Shown here: positions 7,550-16,598 of the stretch, one piece after another | Numbering within the stretch: position 1 is the first letter of the stretch | Layout of the letters: each line of letters begins with the position of its first letter | NCBI GenBank assembly: GCA_902615165.1 | Contig: CACMNZ010000015.1 | Coordinates: forward strand, 1 to 17,526 | Source: an uncultured Prochlorococcus sp. | GTDB lineage: Bacteria > Cyanobacteriota > Cyanobacteriia > PCC-6307 > Cyanobiaceae | DNA: 17,526 bases | Direction: 5' to 3' | Program-made: the position numbers and the translations under genes | Notes under the pieces: generated by a model | Databases searched by the model: none | What the model was told of the DNA's origin: nothing | Seen by the model: only the letters and a program-made list of their open reading frames with translations

Positions 7550-7570
7550 AAAATAATTATTTTGCAAAAT
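7550..7570 (-). other. Overlapping AT palindromes in the csoS1-rbcL gap
   Basis: AAAATAATTATTTT (7550-7563) and ATTTTGCAAAAT (7559-7570) are each perfect palindromes and overlap. They could form one of two weak hairpins in the csoS1-rbcL intercistronic RNA. With this base composition chance is possible. Confidence 0.3.
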
Positions 7571-7592
7571 TTATAAATCTTGCTTTATTTAA

Positions 7593-7904
7593 TTAGTCCT
7601 TTTGACCAAGAAATTCACCATTACCTAGAGCAGGTTCAACTTCTCTATGAGGACGAGCAATAATGTGAGCTGCAACTAAACCGTCACCAACTCTTTCGCA
7701 AGCATCAGCACCAGCTCTTACAGCTGCGTTAACTGCACCTGTTTCTCCTCTAACTAATACTGTGACATAACCGCCACCAACGAATTCACGACCAATAAGG
7801 CGAACTTCTGCTGCCTTTGTCATTGCGTCTGCTGCTTCGATAGCAGGTACAAGTCCGCGTGTCTCGATCATGCCGAGAGCGATACCCATTGTTTCTGTAG
7901 CCAT
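7593..7904 (-). CDS. csoS1: Carboxysome shell protein CsoS1 (hexameric BMC)
   Basis: This 103-residue BMC-domain protein forms the hexamers that tile the shell facets. The pattern is typical: MGIALGMIETRGLVPAIEAADAMTKAAEV, then LIGREFVGGGYVTVLVRGETGAVNAAVRAGADA and VAAHIIARPH. It is the only single-domain BMC gene in the window and the first gene of the operon. The ATG lacks a Shine-Dalgarno. The leader carries TTGAACATTCCACA (minus-strand sequence of 7936-7923), then GTAGACA directly abutting the ATG; both blocks recur upstream in the same intergenic region. Some family members are named ccmK1 in older annotations, but the context shows the alpha type. Confidence 0.97.
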   Translation of the reverse strand: MATETMGIALGMIETRGLVPAIEAADAMTKAAEVRLIGREFVGGGYVTVLVRGETGAVNAAVRAGADACERVGDGLVAAHIIARPHREVEPALGNGEFLGQKD

Positions 7905-7936
7905 TGTCTACTAAATACTAAATGTGGAATGTTCAA
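7905..7936 (-). repeat. Duplicated block, copy 1 (csoS1 leader)
   Basis: On the minus strand this reads TTGAACATTCCACA, 11 nt, then GTAGACA next to the csoS1 ATG. The same 14-mer and 7-mer occur in the same order at 8142-8167 with a 5-nt gap. Copy 1 would lie in the csoS1 5' UTR over the ribosome landing region. Confidence 0.8.
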
Positions 7937-7958
7937 TTCGAAGAATGCTTCATTAAGT

Positions 7959-8061
7959 ACTTATAAGTCAAGCGTTTTCGATAAAATCTCCATTAATGTT
8001 TTTTCTATCATTCATAAGTTAAACTTATCACCCTTGGTACTATTGATATGTCAATACTTAT
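7959..8061. promoter_or_regulatory. Cluster of ACTTAT/ATAAGT half-sites, candidate operator
   Basis: Five copies of the hexamer ACTTAT (either strand) occur in about 100 bp. Two form the palindrome ACTTATAAGT (7959-7968), two form the dyad ATAAGTTAAACTTAT (8014-8028), and one stands alone (8056-8061). The dyad overlaps the proposed minus-strand -10 box. I do not recognise the regulator. The AT-rich background weakens the case. Confidence 0.4.
8025..8054 (-). promoter_or_regulatory. Possible sigma-70-type promoter of the cso operon
   Basis: On the minus strand a perfect TTGACA (8054-8049) is followed after 18 nt by TGATAA (8030-8025). The csoS1 start is about 120 nt downstream, leaving a leader that includes copy 1 of the duplicated block. 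The -10 match is partial, so this is a candidate only. Confidence 0.3.
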
Positions 8062-8130
8062 GCAAATTAGTTAGTGCATCAAAACATACTGTTGTGTTAA
8101 GAAAAAATTTACATTATGTTAATTTCGTAC

Positions 8131-8180
8131 GAGACAGGCCCTGTCTACACAGGTGTGGAATGTTCAACCTTTCCTGTCTC
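8131..8180. ncRNA. Structured element with mutually exclusive hairpins, candidate small RNA or leader element
   Basis: GAGACAGG (8131-8138) pairs with CCTGTCTC (8173-8180) around an inner CCTGT (8140-8144) / ACAGG (8149-8153) pair. The alternative fold is AGACAG (8132-8137) / CTGTCT (8141-8146) plus ACAGG (8149-8153) / CCTGT (8173-8177), with a 19-nt loop beginning with the 14-mer TGTGGAATGTTCAA (8154-8167). This 14-mer and TGTCTAC (8142-8148) repeat the csoS1 leader blocks. A plus-strand transcript would be complementary to the csoS1 translation start; a minus-strand transcript would be a cso leader. No strong T-run terminator follows on either strand. The strand is therefore open. Confidence 0.4.
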
Positions 8181-8231
8181 CGTATCAAGCTTTGAAGTAA
8201 GATAATATTCACAATAAATTTTTAGATTATT

Positions 8232-8816
8232 TTGAACCTTCCAGTTCTAACTATTGCGAGTGGCAATCAAAGAAAAGTATCTGAAATCTCAGAGATGCTG
8301 GATGTTTTGTCTTTAAAGGTTGAGAAGCAACCAGAATATTTAAATGTCGAAGAAACTGGGAAAACATATTTTGAGAATGCACTACTTAAAGCCAAGGCAG
8401 CTTCTCTAGAGACAAAAACTTGGGCATTAGCTGATGACTCGGGTCTTGAAGTAGATGTTTTAGATGGTCGACCAGGAATTTATTCTGCTCGATATGCCAA
8501 AAATAATGATGAGAAAATTAAAAAATTAATTAATGAACTTTCTGATAGTCCTTATAGGAGTGCAAGATTTATAAGTTGTATGGTTTTGTGCGATCCATCA
8601 GGAAACTTAGTTAAAGATACAACAGGAATATGTTGGGGAGAAATTCTTAAGAACCCCAAGTATCCTAATGGGGAGTTCGAATCTATTTTTTGGGTTAAAG
8701 AAGCTAATTGTGTTTACGGTGAGCTCTCACAATCACAACTAAATAAATTAGGTAGTAGAGGTAAAGCTGCAAAAATTATGTCACCTTTTTTAAAAAAAGA
8801 AATAGGTTTAAGTTAA
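8232..8816 (+). CDS. rdgB: RdgB/HAM1 family non-canonical purine NTP pyrophosphatase
   Basis: This 194-residue protein has the family length. It hydrolyses dITP, XTP and related nucleotides to monophosphates, preventing their incorporation into DNA. Motifs are TIASGNQRKVSEI (residues 7-19; SGNxxK nucleotide binding), WALADDSGLEVDVLDGRPGIYSARYA (the catalytic Asp and general family signature, about 64-89), NGEF and the C-terminal SRGKAAK. The TTG start at 8232 gives the exact family N-terminus (NLPVLTIASGN), and no ATG fits. It is divergent from csoS1, convergent with csoS1D (23 bp between stops) and has no direct carboxysome role, although it sits between two shell genes. Confidence 0.94.
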   Translation: MNLPVLTIASGNQRKVSEISEMLDVLSLKVEKQPEYLNVEETGKTYFENALLKAKAASLETKTWALADDSGLEVDVLDGRPGIYSARYAKNNDEKIKKLINELSDSPYRSARFISCMVLCDPSGNLVKDTTGICWGEILKNPKYPNGEFESIFWVKEANCVYGELSQSQLNKLGSRGKAAKIMSPFLKKEIGLS

Positions 8817-8839
8817 AAAAAGGTTTAAATAAAAATTTC

Positions 8840-9610
8840 TCAATAATTTGAAATTTCTTCAATTGCTCTTATAGCAGCAGCTGCTGCCTCTTCTACATCT
8901 CCTTCTTTCCCTGCGAGAGTTAATCTACCAAAAGCTCCAACTGCTTTTACATCAACAACAGTTATATTAGATGCCTTTTCAGCTTCATTAGCTGCTTTCA
9001 AAACATAACCAGCTGGTTCAGTTTCTAATATAAACATGCTCATTCCTGATTGAATCATTGATCCACTTCTGTTTTGTCTATTTATTAAAACAGCATGATC
9101 TGGAGTAATAGCTCGAATAACTTCTGTCCAACTTGTTGAAGGTTTGGTTCTTTTTCTAACTTCACTCCCAATAGCATCTAGAACAACATCCCCAGAATGT
9201 AAAACAGTACTTTGATCTTTGTGATATAGAGCAAGAGAGCCAAATGCTCTTTCAACAATCATCTGACCAAGTCTTACATTACTTGCTTTTAAGGCAATAT
9301 CAGTGACTCTATGCACGGCCATCCCAGGTGAAACTTCCATCCAAAGGCATGAATCTCCGGGTATAGGTAAAAAACCTCTACTAACCGTCCCCATATATGC
9401 AGCTAATTGAGGTTGAAGAGAATCCAAAAAAACATATGTTCTCAACTCAATTTGCTCAACTTGACTTGCTTGTCTGGACACCAAAGACTTCTCAGAATCA
9501 GTTGTAATAAAACAGCTTGCACCACTGGCCTGAGATTGCACCTCAGATCCTGTGACAAGAGAACTGCCTTTTTTTCGTTCCCCTCTGTTTAAACTAGAAG
9601 TTGGTTCCAT
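8840..9610 (-). CDS. csoS1D: Tandem-BMC carboxysome shell protein CsoS1D
   Basis: This 256-residue protein forms pseudohexameric trimers with a large gated pore, thought to pass RuBP or other bulky metabolites. A variable N-terminal extension (about 1-50) precedes two BMC domains (about 52-150 and 155-253). The pore-gating pair E120-R121 in IVERAFGS is present, at the same numbering as I recall for the Prochlorococcus MED4 protein. The second domain ends [28 protein letters not shown]. The extension contains SLVTGSE, resembling the VTG motif of CsoS2. It is separated from csoS1 by rdgB, so it has its own promoter and probably its own regulation. The ATG has no clear Shine-Dalgarno. Confidence 0.95.
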   Translation of the reverse strand: MEPTSSLNRGERKKGSSLVTGSEVQSQASGASCFITTDSEKSLVSRQASQVEQIELRTYVFLDSLQPQLAAYMGTVSRGFLPIPGDSCLWMEVSPGMAVHRVTDIALKASNVRLGQMIVERAFGSLALYHKDQSTVLHSGDVVLDAIGSEVRKRTKPSTSWTEVIRAITPDHAVLINRQNRSGSMIQSGMSMFILETEPAGYVLKAANEAEKASNITVVDVKAVGAFGRLTLAGKEGDVEEAAAAAIRAIEEISNY

Positions 9611-9707
9611 TCACGCGACTATAACGGATAATGGTTCATTTTTTCTATTAAATTTACTTGCATGCTTCCCACAAAACGATAACTTCAAGTAAAAGATATG
9701 CATTTTT

Positions 9708-10076
9708 ATGGGAACTTCTCAAAAAAAAGAACCAAATGTTTCTGGTACTGAAAAAGAATTAACTCCTGATCAAACTCTTGGATTAGTTAGCCTAAGCTTG
9801 ATGCAAAAACTATCTCAGAAAGACCCATCTTTTAGTTGGTTAGAAGAAGATAAAATTGAAAAAGTAAATCTTAAGAACCTTAGAGATAGATTAGAGTTGA
9901 CGCAATTAGCTATAAATACTGGAGCACCCTTAAGTACTTCAGAAGTCACTGCTTTAATTGGGGCAAAGCCCGGGAAATCTAAGTTAGAAAGAGCAGGATT
10001 ATTAGCAACGAAAATAGCTAGAAATGTGTGGAAGATTTCAAAAATAAGTCAAGGAAATTCCTTCTACAGAAATTAA
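9708..10076 (+). CDS. Conserved hypothetical protein divergent from csoS1D
   Basis: This is a 122-residue soluble protein with an ATG start and no signal or membrane segment. A polar N-terminus (about 1-20) precedes a helix-rich body: LTPDQTLGLVSLSLMQKLSQ (18-37), a Trp-containing acidic stretch (44-50), and LRDRLELTQLAINTGAPLSTSEVTALIGAKPGKSKLERAGLLATKIARNVWKI. The last part resembles a helix-turn-helix-like or basic surface, but this is weak. It shares a 97-bp divergent intergenic region with csoS1D and lies 158 bp before chlN. I do not recognise a family. Codon use and protein-like composition support a real gene. Confidence 0.75.
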   Translation: MGTSQKKEPNVSGTEKELTPDQTLGLVSLSLMQKLSQKDPSFSWLEEDKIEKVNLKNLRDRLELTQLAINTGAPLSTSEVTALIGAKPGKSKLERAGLLATKIARNVWKISKISQGNSFYRN

Positions 10077-11491
<1,415 letters not shown>

Positions 11492-11496
11492 AAACT

Positions 11497-13068
11497 ATGG
11501 AATTAACTCTTTGGACGTATGAAGGACCACCACATGTAGGTGCCATGAGAATTGCCTCGTCAATGAAAGACATTCATTATGTGCTTCATGCCCCCCAAGG
11601 AGATACATATGCAGATCTTCTCTTTACAATGATCGAGAGGAGAGGGCAAAGGCCTCCAGTAACTTACACAACTTTTCAGGCTAGAGACCTTGGAGGCGAT
11701 ACAGCAGAGTTAGTGAAGAAAAATATTAAGGAAGCGGTTGAACGATTCAAACCCAAAACTCTTTTAGTCGGAGAAAGTTGTACAGCAGAACTTATCCAAG
11801 ACCAACCTGGAGCACTTGCGAAAGGGATGGGATTTGATATGCCGATTGTTAATCTTGAATTACCTGCTTATAGCAAGAAAGAAAATTGGGGAGCCTCAGA
11901 AACCTTTTATCAACTAACAAGAACCCTTTTAAAAGAAAAAGTAAACTATTCAGAGAAAATAAGTCCTCTAAGGTGGAAGGAATTTGGGCGTAGACCAAAA
12001 GTTAATATACTTGGCCCTTCATTACTAGGATTTAGATGTAGAGATGATGTAATCGAAATCCAACGCATACTTTCGGAACAAGGAATAGATACAAACGTAG
12101 TTGCTCCATTAGGTGCTAGTCCTGATGATATTGAAAGACTAATTGATGCTGAAATAAATATCTGTCTTTATCAAGAAATTGCTGAAGCTTCATGTGAGTG
12201 GCTTAAACGGAACTTTGGAATGGAATATACGAATACTATTCCAATTGGAATAAAAAATACAATTGAATTTATAAATGAAGTTCATAAGAAATTAGATCTT
12301 CCTTTAACGAATAAAGAAGAATTAGAAAATAAATCAAAACTTCCTTGGTACTCAAAATCAGTTGACTCAAATTATCTAACTGGTAAAAGAGTTTTTATTT
12401 TTGGTGATGGAACACATGCAATTGCTGCAGCCAAAATTGCAAAGGATGAATTGGGGTTTGAAGTAGTGGGTCTTGGAACATACAGCAGGGAGATGGCCAG
12501 GCAAGTAAGAGCTACTGCAAAAGATCTCAATGTAGAAGCCCTGATAACTAACAATTATCTAGAAGTGGAAGATGCCATGAAAAAGGCTGCCCCTGAACTT
12601 GTTTTAGGGACCCAAATGGAAAGGCATAGTGCAAAAAGACTCGGCATTCCATGCTCAGTAATTAGTACTCCAATGCATGTTCAAGATGTTCCTGCAAGAT
12701 ACAGCCCTCAAATGGGATGGGAAGGAGCAAATGTGATTTTTGATGACTGGGTACATCCCCTAATGATGGGCTTAGAAGAGCATCTTATTGATATGTTCAA
12801 ACATGACTTTGAGTTTGTTGATGGTCATCAAAGCCATTTAGGACATACAGCGACAAACACAAATGAAATTTTAAATTCTGACGAGAAAAAAGAAAAAAAT
12901 AGTAAAGAAGGAATTATCTGGACTGAATCTGGTAGAGCTGAATTAACAAAAGTTCCATTTTTTGTAAGAGGTAAAGTTAAAACAAATACTGAAAAATATG
13001 CAATCTTGAGAGGAATTCCAGAGATAAGCGATGAAACTCTTTACGATGCCAAAGCATATTTCAGTTAA
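11497..13068 (+). CDS. chlB: Light-independent protochlorophyllide reductase subunit B
   Basis: This 523-residue protein is the NifK-like subunit of DPOR, forming the ChlN2B2 heterotetramer that holds substrate and the NB cluster. D36 in [13 protein letters not shown] matches the unusual aspartate ligand of the cluster. [13 protein letters not shown] (about 89-101), [42 protein letters not shown] and the [24 protein letters not shown] segment are typical. The last ~50 residues ([28 protein letters not shown]) match the PCP-red domain that ends ChlB/BchB. The ATG is 5 bp after chlN. Confidence 0.96.
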   Translation: MELTLWTYEGPPHVGAMRIASSMKDIHYVLHAPQGDTYADLLFTMIERRGQRPPVTYTTFQARDLGGDTAELVKKNIKEAVERFKPKTLLVGESCTAELIQDQPGALAKGMGFDMPIVNLELPAYSKKENWGASETFYQLTRTLLKEKVNYSEKISPLRWKEFGRRPKVNILGPSLLGFRCRDDVIEIQRILSEQGIDTNVVAPLGASPDDIERLIDAEINICLYQEIAEASCEWLKRNFGMEYTNTIPIGIKNTIEFINEVHKKLDLPLTNKEELENKSKLPWYSKSVDSNYLTGKRVFIFGDGTHAIAAAKIAKDELGFEVVGLGTYSREMARQVRATAKDLNVEALITNNYLEVEDAMKKAAPELVLGTQMERHSAKRLGIPCSVISTPMHVQDVPARYSPQMGWEGANVIFDDWVHPLMMGLEEHLIDMFKHDFEFVDGHQSHLGHTATNTNEILNSDEKKEKNSKEGIIWTESGRAELTKVPFFVRGKVKTNTEKYAILRGIPEISDETLYDAKAYFS

Positions 13069-13257
13069 TTTTTACTAATAAAATATAATTAAGTCATGAG
13101 TATTTTCACTCATAATCTAATAGATTTAATCCTAAAAATTCAGTTATAAGAACATATTTCATACTTTTAATACAATTAAATACATATTTGTTTAGAAACA
13201 TATTTCATGTGTATTTGCGCTGCAAGAATATAAATAATAATGTGTTTTAAGCTTTAA
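13069..13257. promoter_or_regulatory. chlB-chlL intergenic region with ACATATTT repeats
   Basis: The 189 bp hold no gene. A short hairpin ATGAGT (13096-13101) / ACTCAT (13108-13113) follows chlB without a T-run. Nearer chlL, AACATATTTCAT occurs twice (13151-13162, 13197-13208) and a shorter form TACATATTTG lies between (13181-13190). The repeats may be a regulator site for chlL, which appears to have its own promoter (inference). Confidence 0.4.
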
Positions 13258-14151
<894 letters not shown>

Positions 14152-14162
<11 letters not shown>

Positions 14163-15162
14163 CAACTAATTGGCGTGTTAAATCATAAGTTTGTTGAGAG
14201 GTCTTCGCATCAATTATTCTTTTTGACAACTTTTGAGAAAAAGCTTTTCTACCAGTTTTCTGACGATTCCCCCAGCTCCAATGAACTGAAGGTTTAGCGA
14301 ATTCTTTATAAGTTGACACTTGAGCGACTCTCTCTCCTGCCAGTCTTTGTGAAACATATCCTTTTGTTATGAATTTTTGAAATATCGGGAAAAGGAATCT
14401 AAATAACCAAGGTGTATCTCTAAAAAGTTTTGTATCAGCAACACATCCAGGATATAGAGAATTTACAATAATCTTCTCTGCAGGATGTCTTTTTGATAAT
14501 TCCTGAACGGTCACCATATTGCAAAGTTTACTATCCTTATAAGCCTTACCAGGTTTAAATTTCTTTCCATTCGCCATACTTATTGGAGATAAAAAACCAT
14601 TTTTGAATCCAGATAAATTTCCCAAATCAGCTGGGGCAGGAATGGGAATCCTTCCTCCAAGTTCTGAATAATTAGCCGTAACAGTACCCAATACTGTAAT
14701 TCTTGGCTTGAATACAGTTGATTTGCCATTTAAAACAATTTCTCTTTCAGAAGATAAAATATTTTCCATAAGTAGGTTTATCATAAGAAAATGCCCAAAA
14801 TGATTTACTGCCATGGAGTTTTCAAACCCCTGAGCAGACCTTTCAGGTCTCTTTAGTCTCGGTTTATAAACTGCTGCATTACAAATAAGAGAATTTATTG
14901 GCTTCTTAAATCTTTCTAATATTTCATCACAACCTTTTCTCACATCATTCAAGTTAGAGAGATCTATTTCTATAAAGTGAACATTTTCAACTTCCTCTTT
15001 TGTCAAGAATTCCTCAGCTATTTTTATAGCTCTCTTATTTGATCGATTAACTGCTATAACCTCCCATCCAAATCTTAAAAGAGGTTTTAGAGTATTTAAT
15101 CCAACTCCTGAAGTTGTTCCTGTTATTAGGACTAAACCCTTAATGTTCTTACTCACTAGCAA
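14152..15162 (-). CDS. por: Light-dependent protochlorophyllide oxidoreductase (LPOR)
   Basis: This 336-residue short-chain dehydrogenase reduces protochlorophyllide with NADPH and light. The Rossmann motif is ITGTTSGVGLNTL (13-25), the catalytic YKDSK has Y208 and K212, and NAAVYKP (95-101) and SLYPGC (235-240, C240) are LPOR-typical. The C-terminal VHWSWGNRQKTGRKAFSQKLS (293-313) is diagnostic of LPOR rather than other SDRs. The frame starts at TTG 15162; a GTG two codons later (15156) is equally possible and no ATG fits. It lies convergent to chlL, so both routes of protochlorophyllide reduction are adjacent. Confidence 0.95.
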
Positions 15163-15210
15163 AAAAGTTAATTGAAAAATGAAAAGTAGGATGATTCAAG
15201 ATCATCCTTA

Positions 15211-15558
15211 TCAACGCCATATTACTCTGATAATGTCCCTAGAAATTATTTGATCCTGATCCTTCATAAATCTTTGCTCACCTTCAGAAGAGAATAAATC
15301 ATCAAACTTTTCAGTTAAAAGATTAAATCTATATTTTTCGTATAAAAATGATTCTTCAATTTCCGTTAATCTGGTCAACCTTACTTTAGAACTATAGCCA
15401 AGCTTAATCAGGCTTATTATTGCTAAAAGGGAAAAGCTAATTTTTATAATTAAAAAAATCAATGATACAAAATTATCCTGTTTCTGTTGTCTTTTTATAG
15501 AGACAGACCCAAAATATTTTTTGATGAAAATACTATTTTTATAAAAAGATTTTGACAA
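15211..15558 (-). CDS. Small single-pass membrane protein of unknown function
   Basis: This 115-residue protein has a basic N-terminus (about 1-28), one hydrophobic segment (about 29-50, LIFLIIKISFSLLAIISLI) and a charged C-terminal part (RLTRLTEIEESFLYEKYRFNLLTEKFDDLF) that could form a short coiled coil. The topology is likely N-in with the helical tail on the far side of the membrane (positive-inside rule, inference). The start is TTG and no ATG is available near it, so the N-terminus is uncertain. It lies between psaM and por on the same strand. The overall shape recalls FtsL/DivIC-like proteins, but I cannot claim that. Confidence 0.6.
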   Translation of the reverse strand: MSKSFYKNSIFIKKYFGSVSIKRQQKQDNFVSLIFLIIKISFSLLAIISLIKLGYSSKVRLTRLTEIEESFLYEKYRFNLLTEKFDDLFSSEGEQRFMKDQDQIISRDIIRVIWR

Positions 15559-15642
15559 ATTAAGTACTCAATATTTTACTGAATAAATCAATTCAGTCTT
15601 ACTTTATTATTACCTTATAAATTTTAAATTTTCTAATAGACT

Positions 15643-15747
15643 TTAGTTCCTACCTAAACTAATTCCTAGTCTTAATGCTAAAACTCCTGCATGCATAACA
15701 ACTATGAGGCTTAATGCAATAAGATTTATTGTTTGAGTTGGCTCCAT
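15643..15747 (-). CDS. psaM: Photosystem I subunit XII (PsaM)
   Basis: This 34-residue protein consists of a short N-terminus (MEPTQTIN) and one transmembrane helix (about 8-27, [20 protein letters not shown]), ending ISLGRN. Length and the A-x-x-L-R-LG-x-SL ending match PsaM, a small subunit at the PSI trimer interface in cyanobacteria. The ATG is preceded by a T-rich stretch without a Shine-Dalgarno. It is divergent from the lipoate-family gene (101 bp apart) and 84 bp before the small membrane-protein gene on the same strand. Confidence 0.85.
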   Translation of the reverse strand: MEPTQTINLIALSLIVVMHAGVLALRLGISLGRN

Positions 15748-15848
15748 GGTAAAAAAAATATTTTCTATATTCTCCACCGAAAAGAGAAGATTTGAAACAC
15801 TATTACAAAATGATGTTACGTAATTAACAAATTGAAAGAAAAAATTTA

Positions 15849-16562
15849 TTGAAAATTATCATAAATAGACTTACAAAGTTAATTTTGGGAATTGAAAATC
15901 AGGCTTTAATTTTTTCAACAAATAATTTACCTGGATTTGATCAAATGGCTTTAGATTTAAATTCTTTAGATCAGACAATTTCGAATCCCGAAATAATTCT
16001 CACATTGAGGTTCTACTATTGGACTGGGGATTGGCTTTCAATTGGCTATCACCAAAAGGAAATTCCTCTTCATTGGAAAAATTTATTATCAAATGGGGAA
16101 ATTAATATTGTTAGACGTCCCTCTGGAGGGGGTGCTGTTCTGCATTCAGGAGGCATAACATATGCATTAACATTTAAAAAAACTTACTATAAATTCTTAA
16201 GCTATGAAATGGTTAATAATTGGTTAATTAAAAGTTTTAGAGAATTAGGTCTAAACTTACAATATGGTAATTTACGAAAATCAAGCATTAATAAAAATTG
16301 TTTTGGGACTTCATTAATTTCTGATTTAGTTGATCAGGATGGTTTTAAGAGAATAGGTAGTGCTCAATTTCGTAAAAAAGGAGCATTCCTTCAACATGGA
16401 GAAATTCAAACTAATCCTCCAAGAGATTTGTGGTTCAAATTATTCAAAGAAGAAGCTCCACCAAAAGTAAATTTAAAGCTAACAAATGATGAAATAGTTA
16501 AACATTTGAGAAATACATTCGTGAAAAATAAATCAAATATAAATTTCAAAATATTGCCATAG
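15849..16562 (+). CDS. Lipoate-protein ligase / LipM-type octanoyltransferase family protein
   Basis: The frame encodes 237 residues from TTG 15849. The biotin/lipoyl transferase fold is marked by [24 protein letters not shown] (86-109), [12 protein letters not shown] (58-69) and [20 protein letters not shown] (166-185). C150 in [13 protein letters not shown] lies where LipM octanoyltransferases have their catalytic Cys, and K166 precedes the GSAQ motif. The protein may therefore transfer octanoyl groups from acyl carrier protein to GcvH or E2 proteins rather than ligate free lipoate. The TTG at 15882 (LGIENQ) is an alternative start, giving an N-terminus closer to the family. Confidence 0.8.
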   Translation: MKIIINRLTKLILGIENQALIFSTNNLPGFDQMALDLNSLDQTISNPEIILTLRFYYWTGDWLSIGYHQKEIPLHWKNLLSNGEINIVRRPSGGGAVLHSGGITYALTFKKTYYKFLSYEMVNNWLIKSFRELGLNLQYGNLRKSSINKNCFGTSLISDLVDQDGFKRIGSAQFRKKGAFLQHGEIQTNPPRDLWFKLFKEEAPPKVNLKLTNDEIVKHLRNTFVKNKSNINFKILP

Positions 16563-16598
16563 ATAATAAAAAATAGAAAATTTTAATGACAAGAATTA

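Larger units (their letters stand above)
7905..8231. promoter_or_regulatory. 327-bp csoS1-rdgB divergent intergenic region
   Basis: No convincing gene is present; the open frame at 7929-8195 has no recognisable protein features. The region must hold promoters for the cso operon (minus) and rdgB (plus). From left to right it contains one copy of a duplicated block (7905-7936), a palindrome, an AT-rich part with a possible minus-strand promoter and dyads, and a compact GC-richer structured element (8131-8180). The last element stands out against AT-rich surroundings. Confidence 0.7.

Noticed and set aside
7929..8195. 88-codon open frame on the plus strand in the csoS1-rdgB region
   Set aside because: The translation has no domain-like composition and overlaps the regulatory repeats and hairpins; it is best explained as chance openness in intergenic DNA.
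8840..9610. csoS1D as an ordinary two-domain microcompartment protein of unknown type, or a fusion artefact
   Set aside because: Tandem BMC domains with the E120-R121 gate are the normal CsoS1D architecture, so nothing is fused or broken.
15817..15832. TTACGTAA palindrome between psaM and the lipoate-family gene as a regulator site
   Set aside because: A single 8-bp palindrome in AT-rich DNA is expected by chance and it has no second copy nearby.
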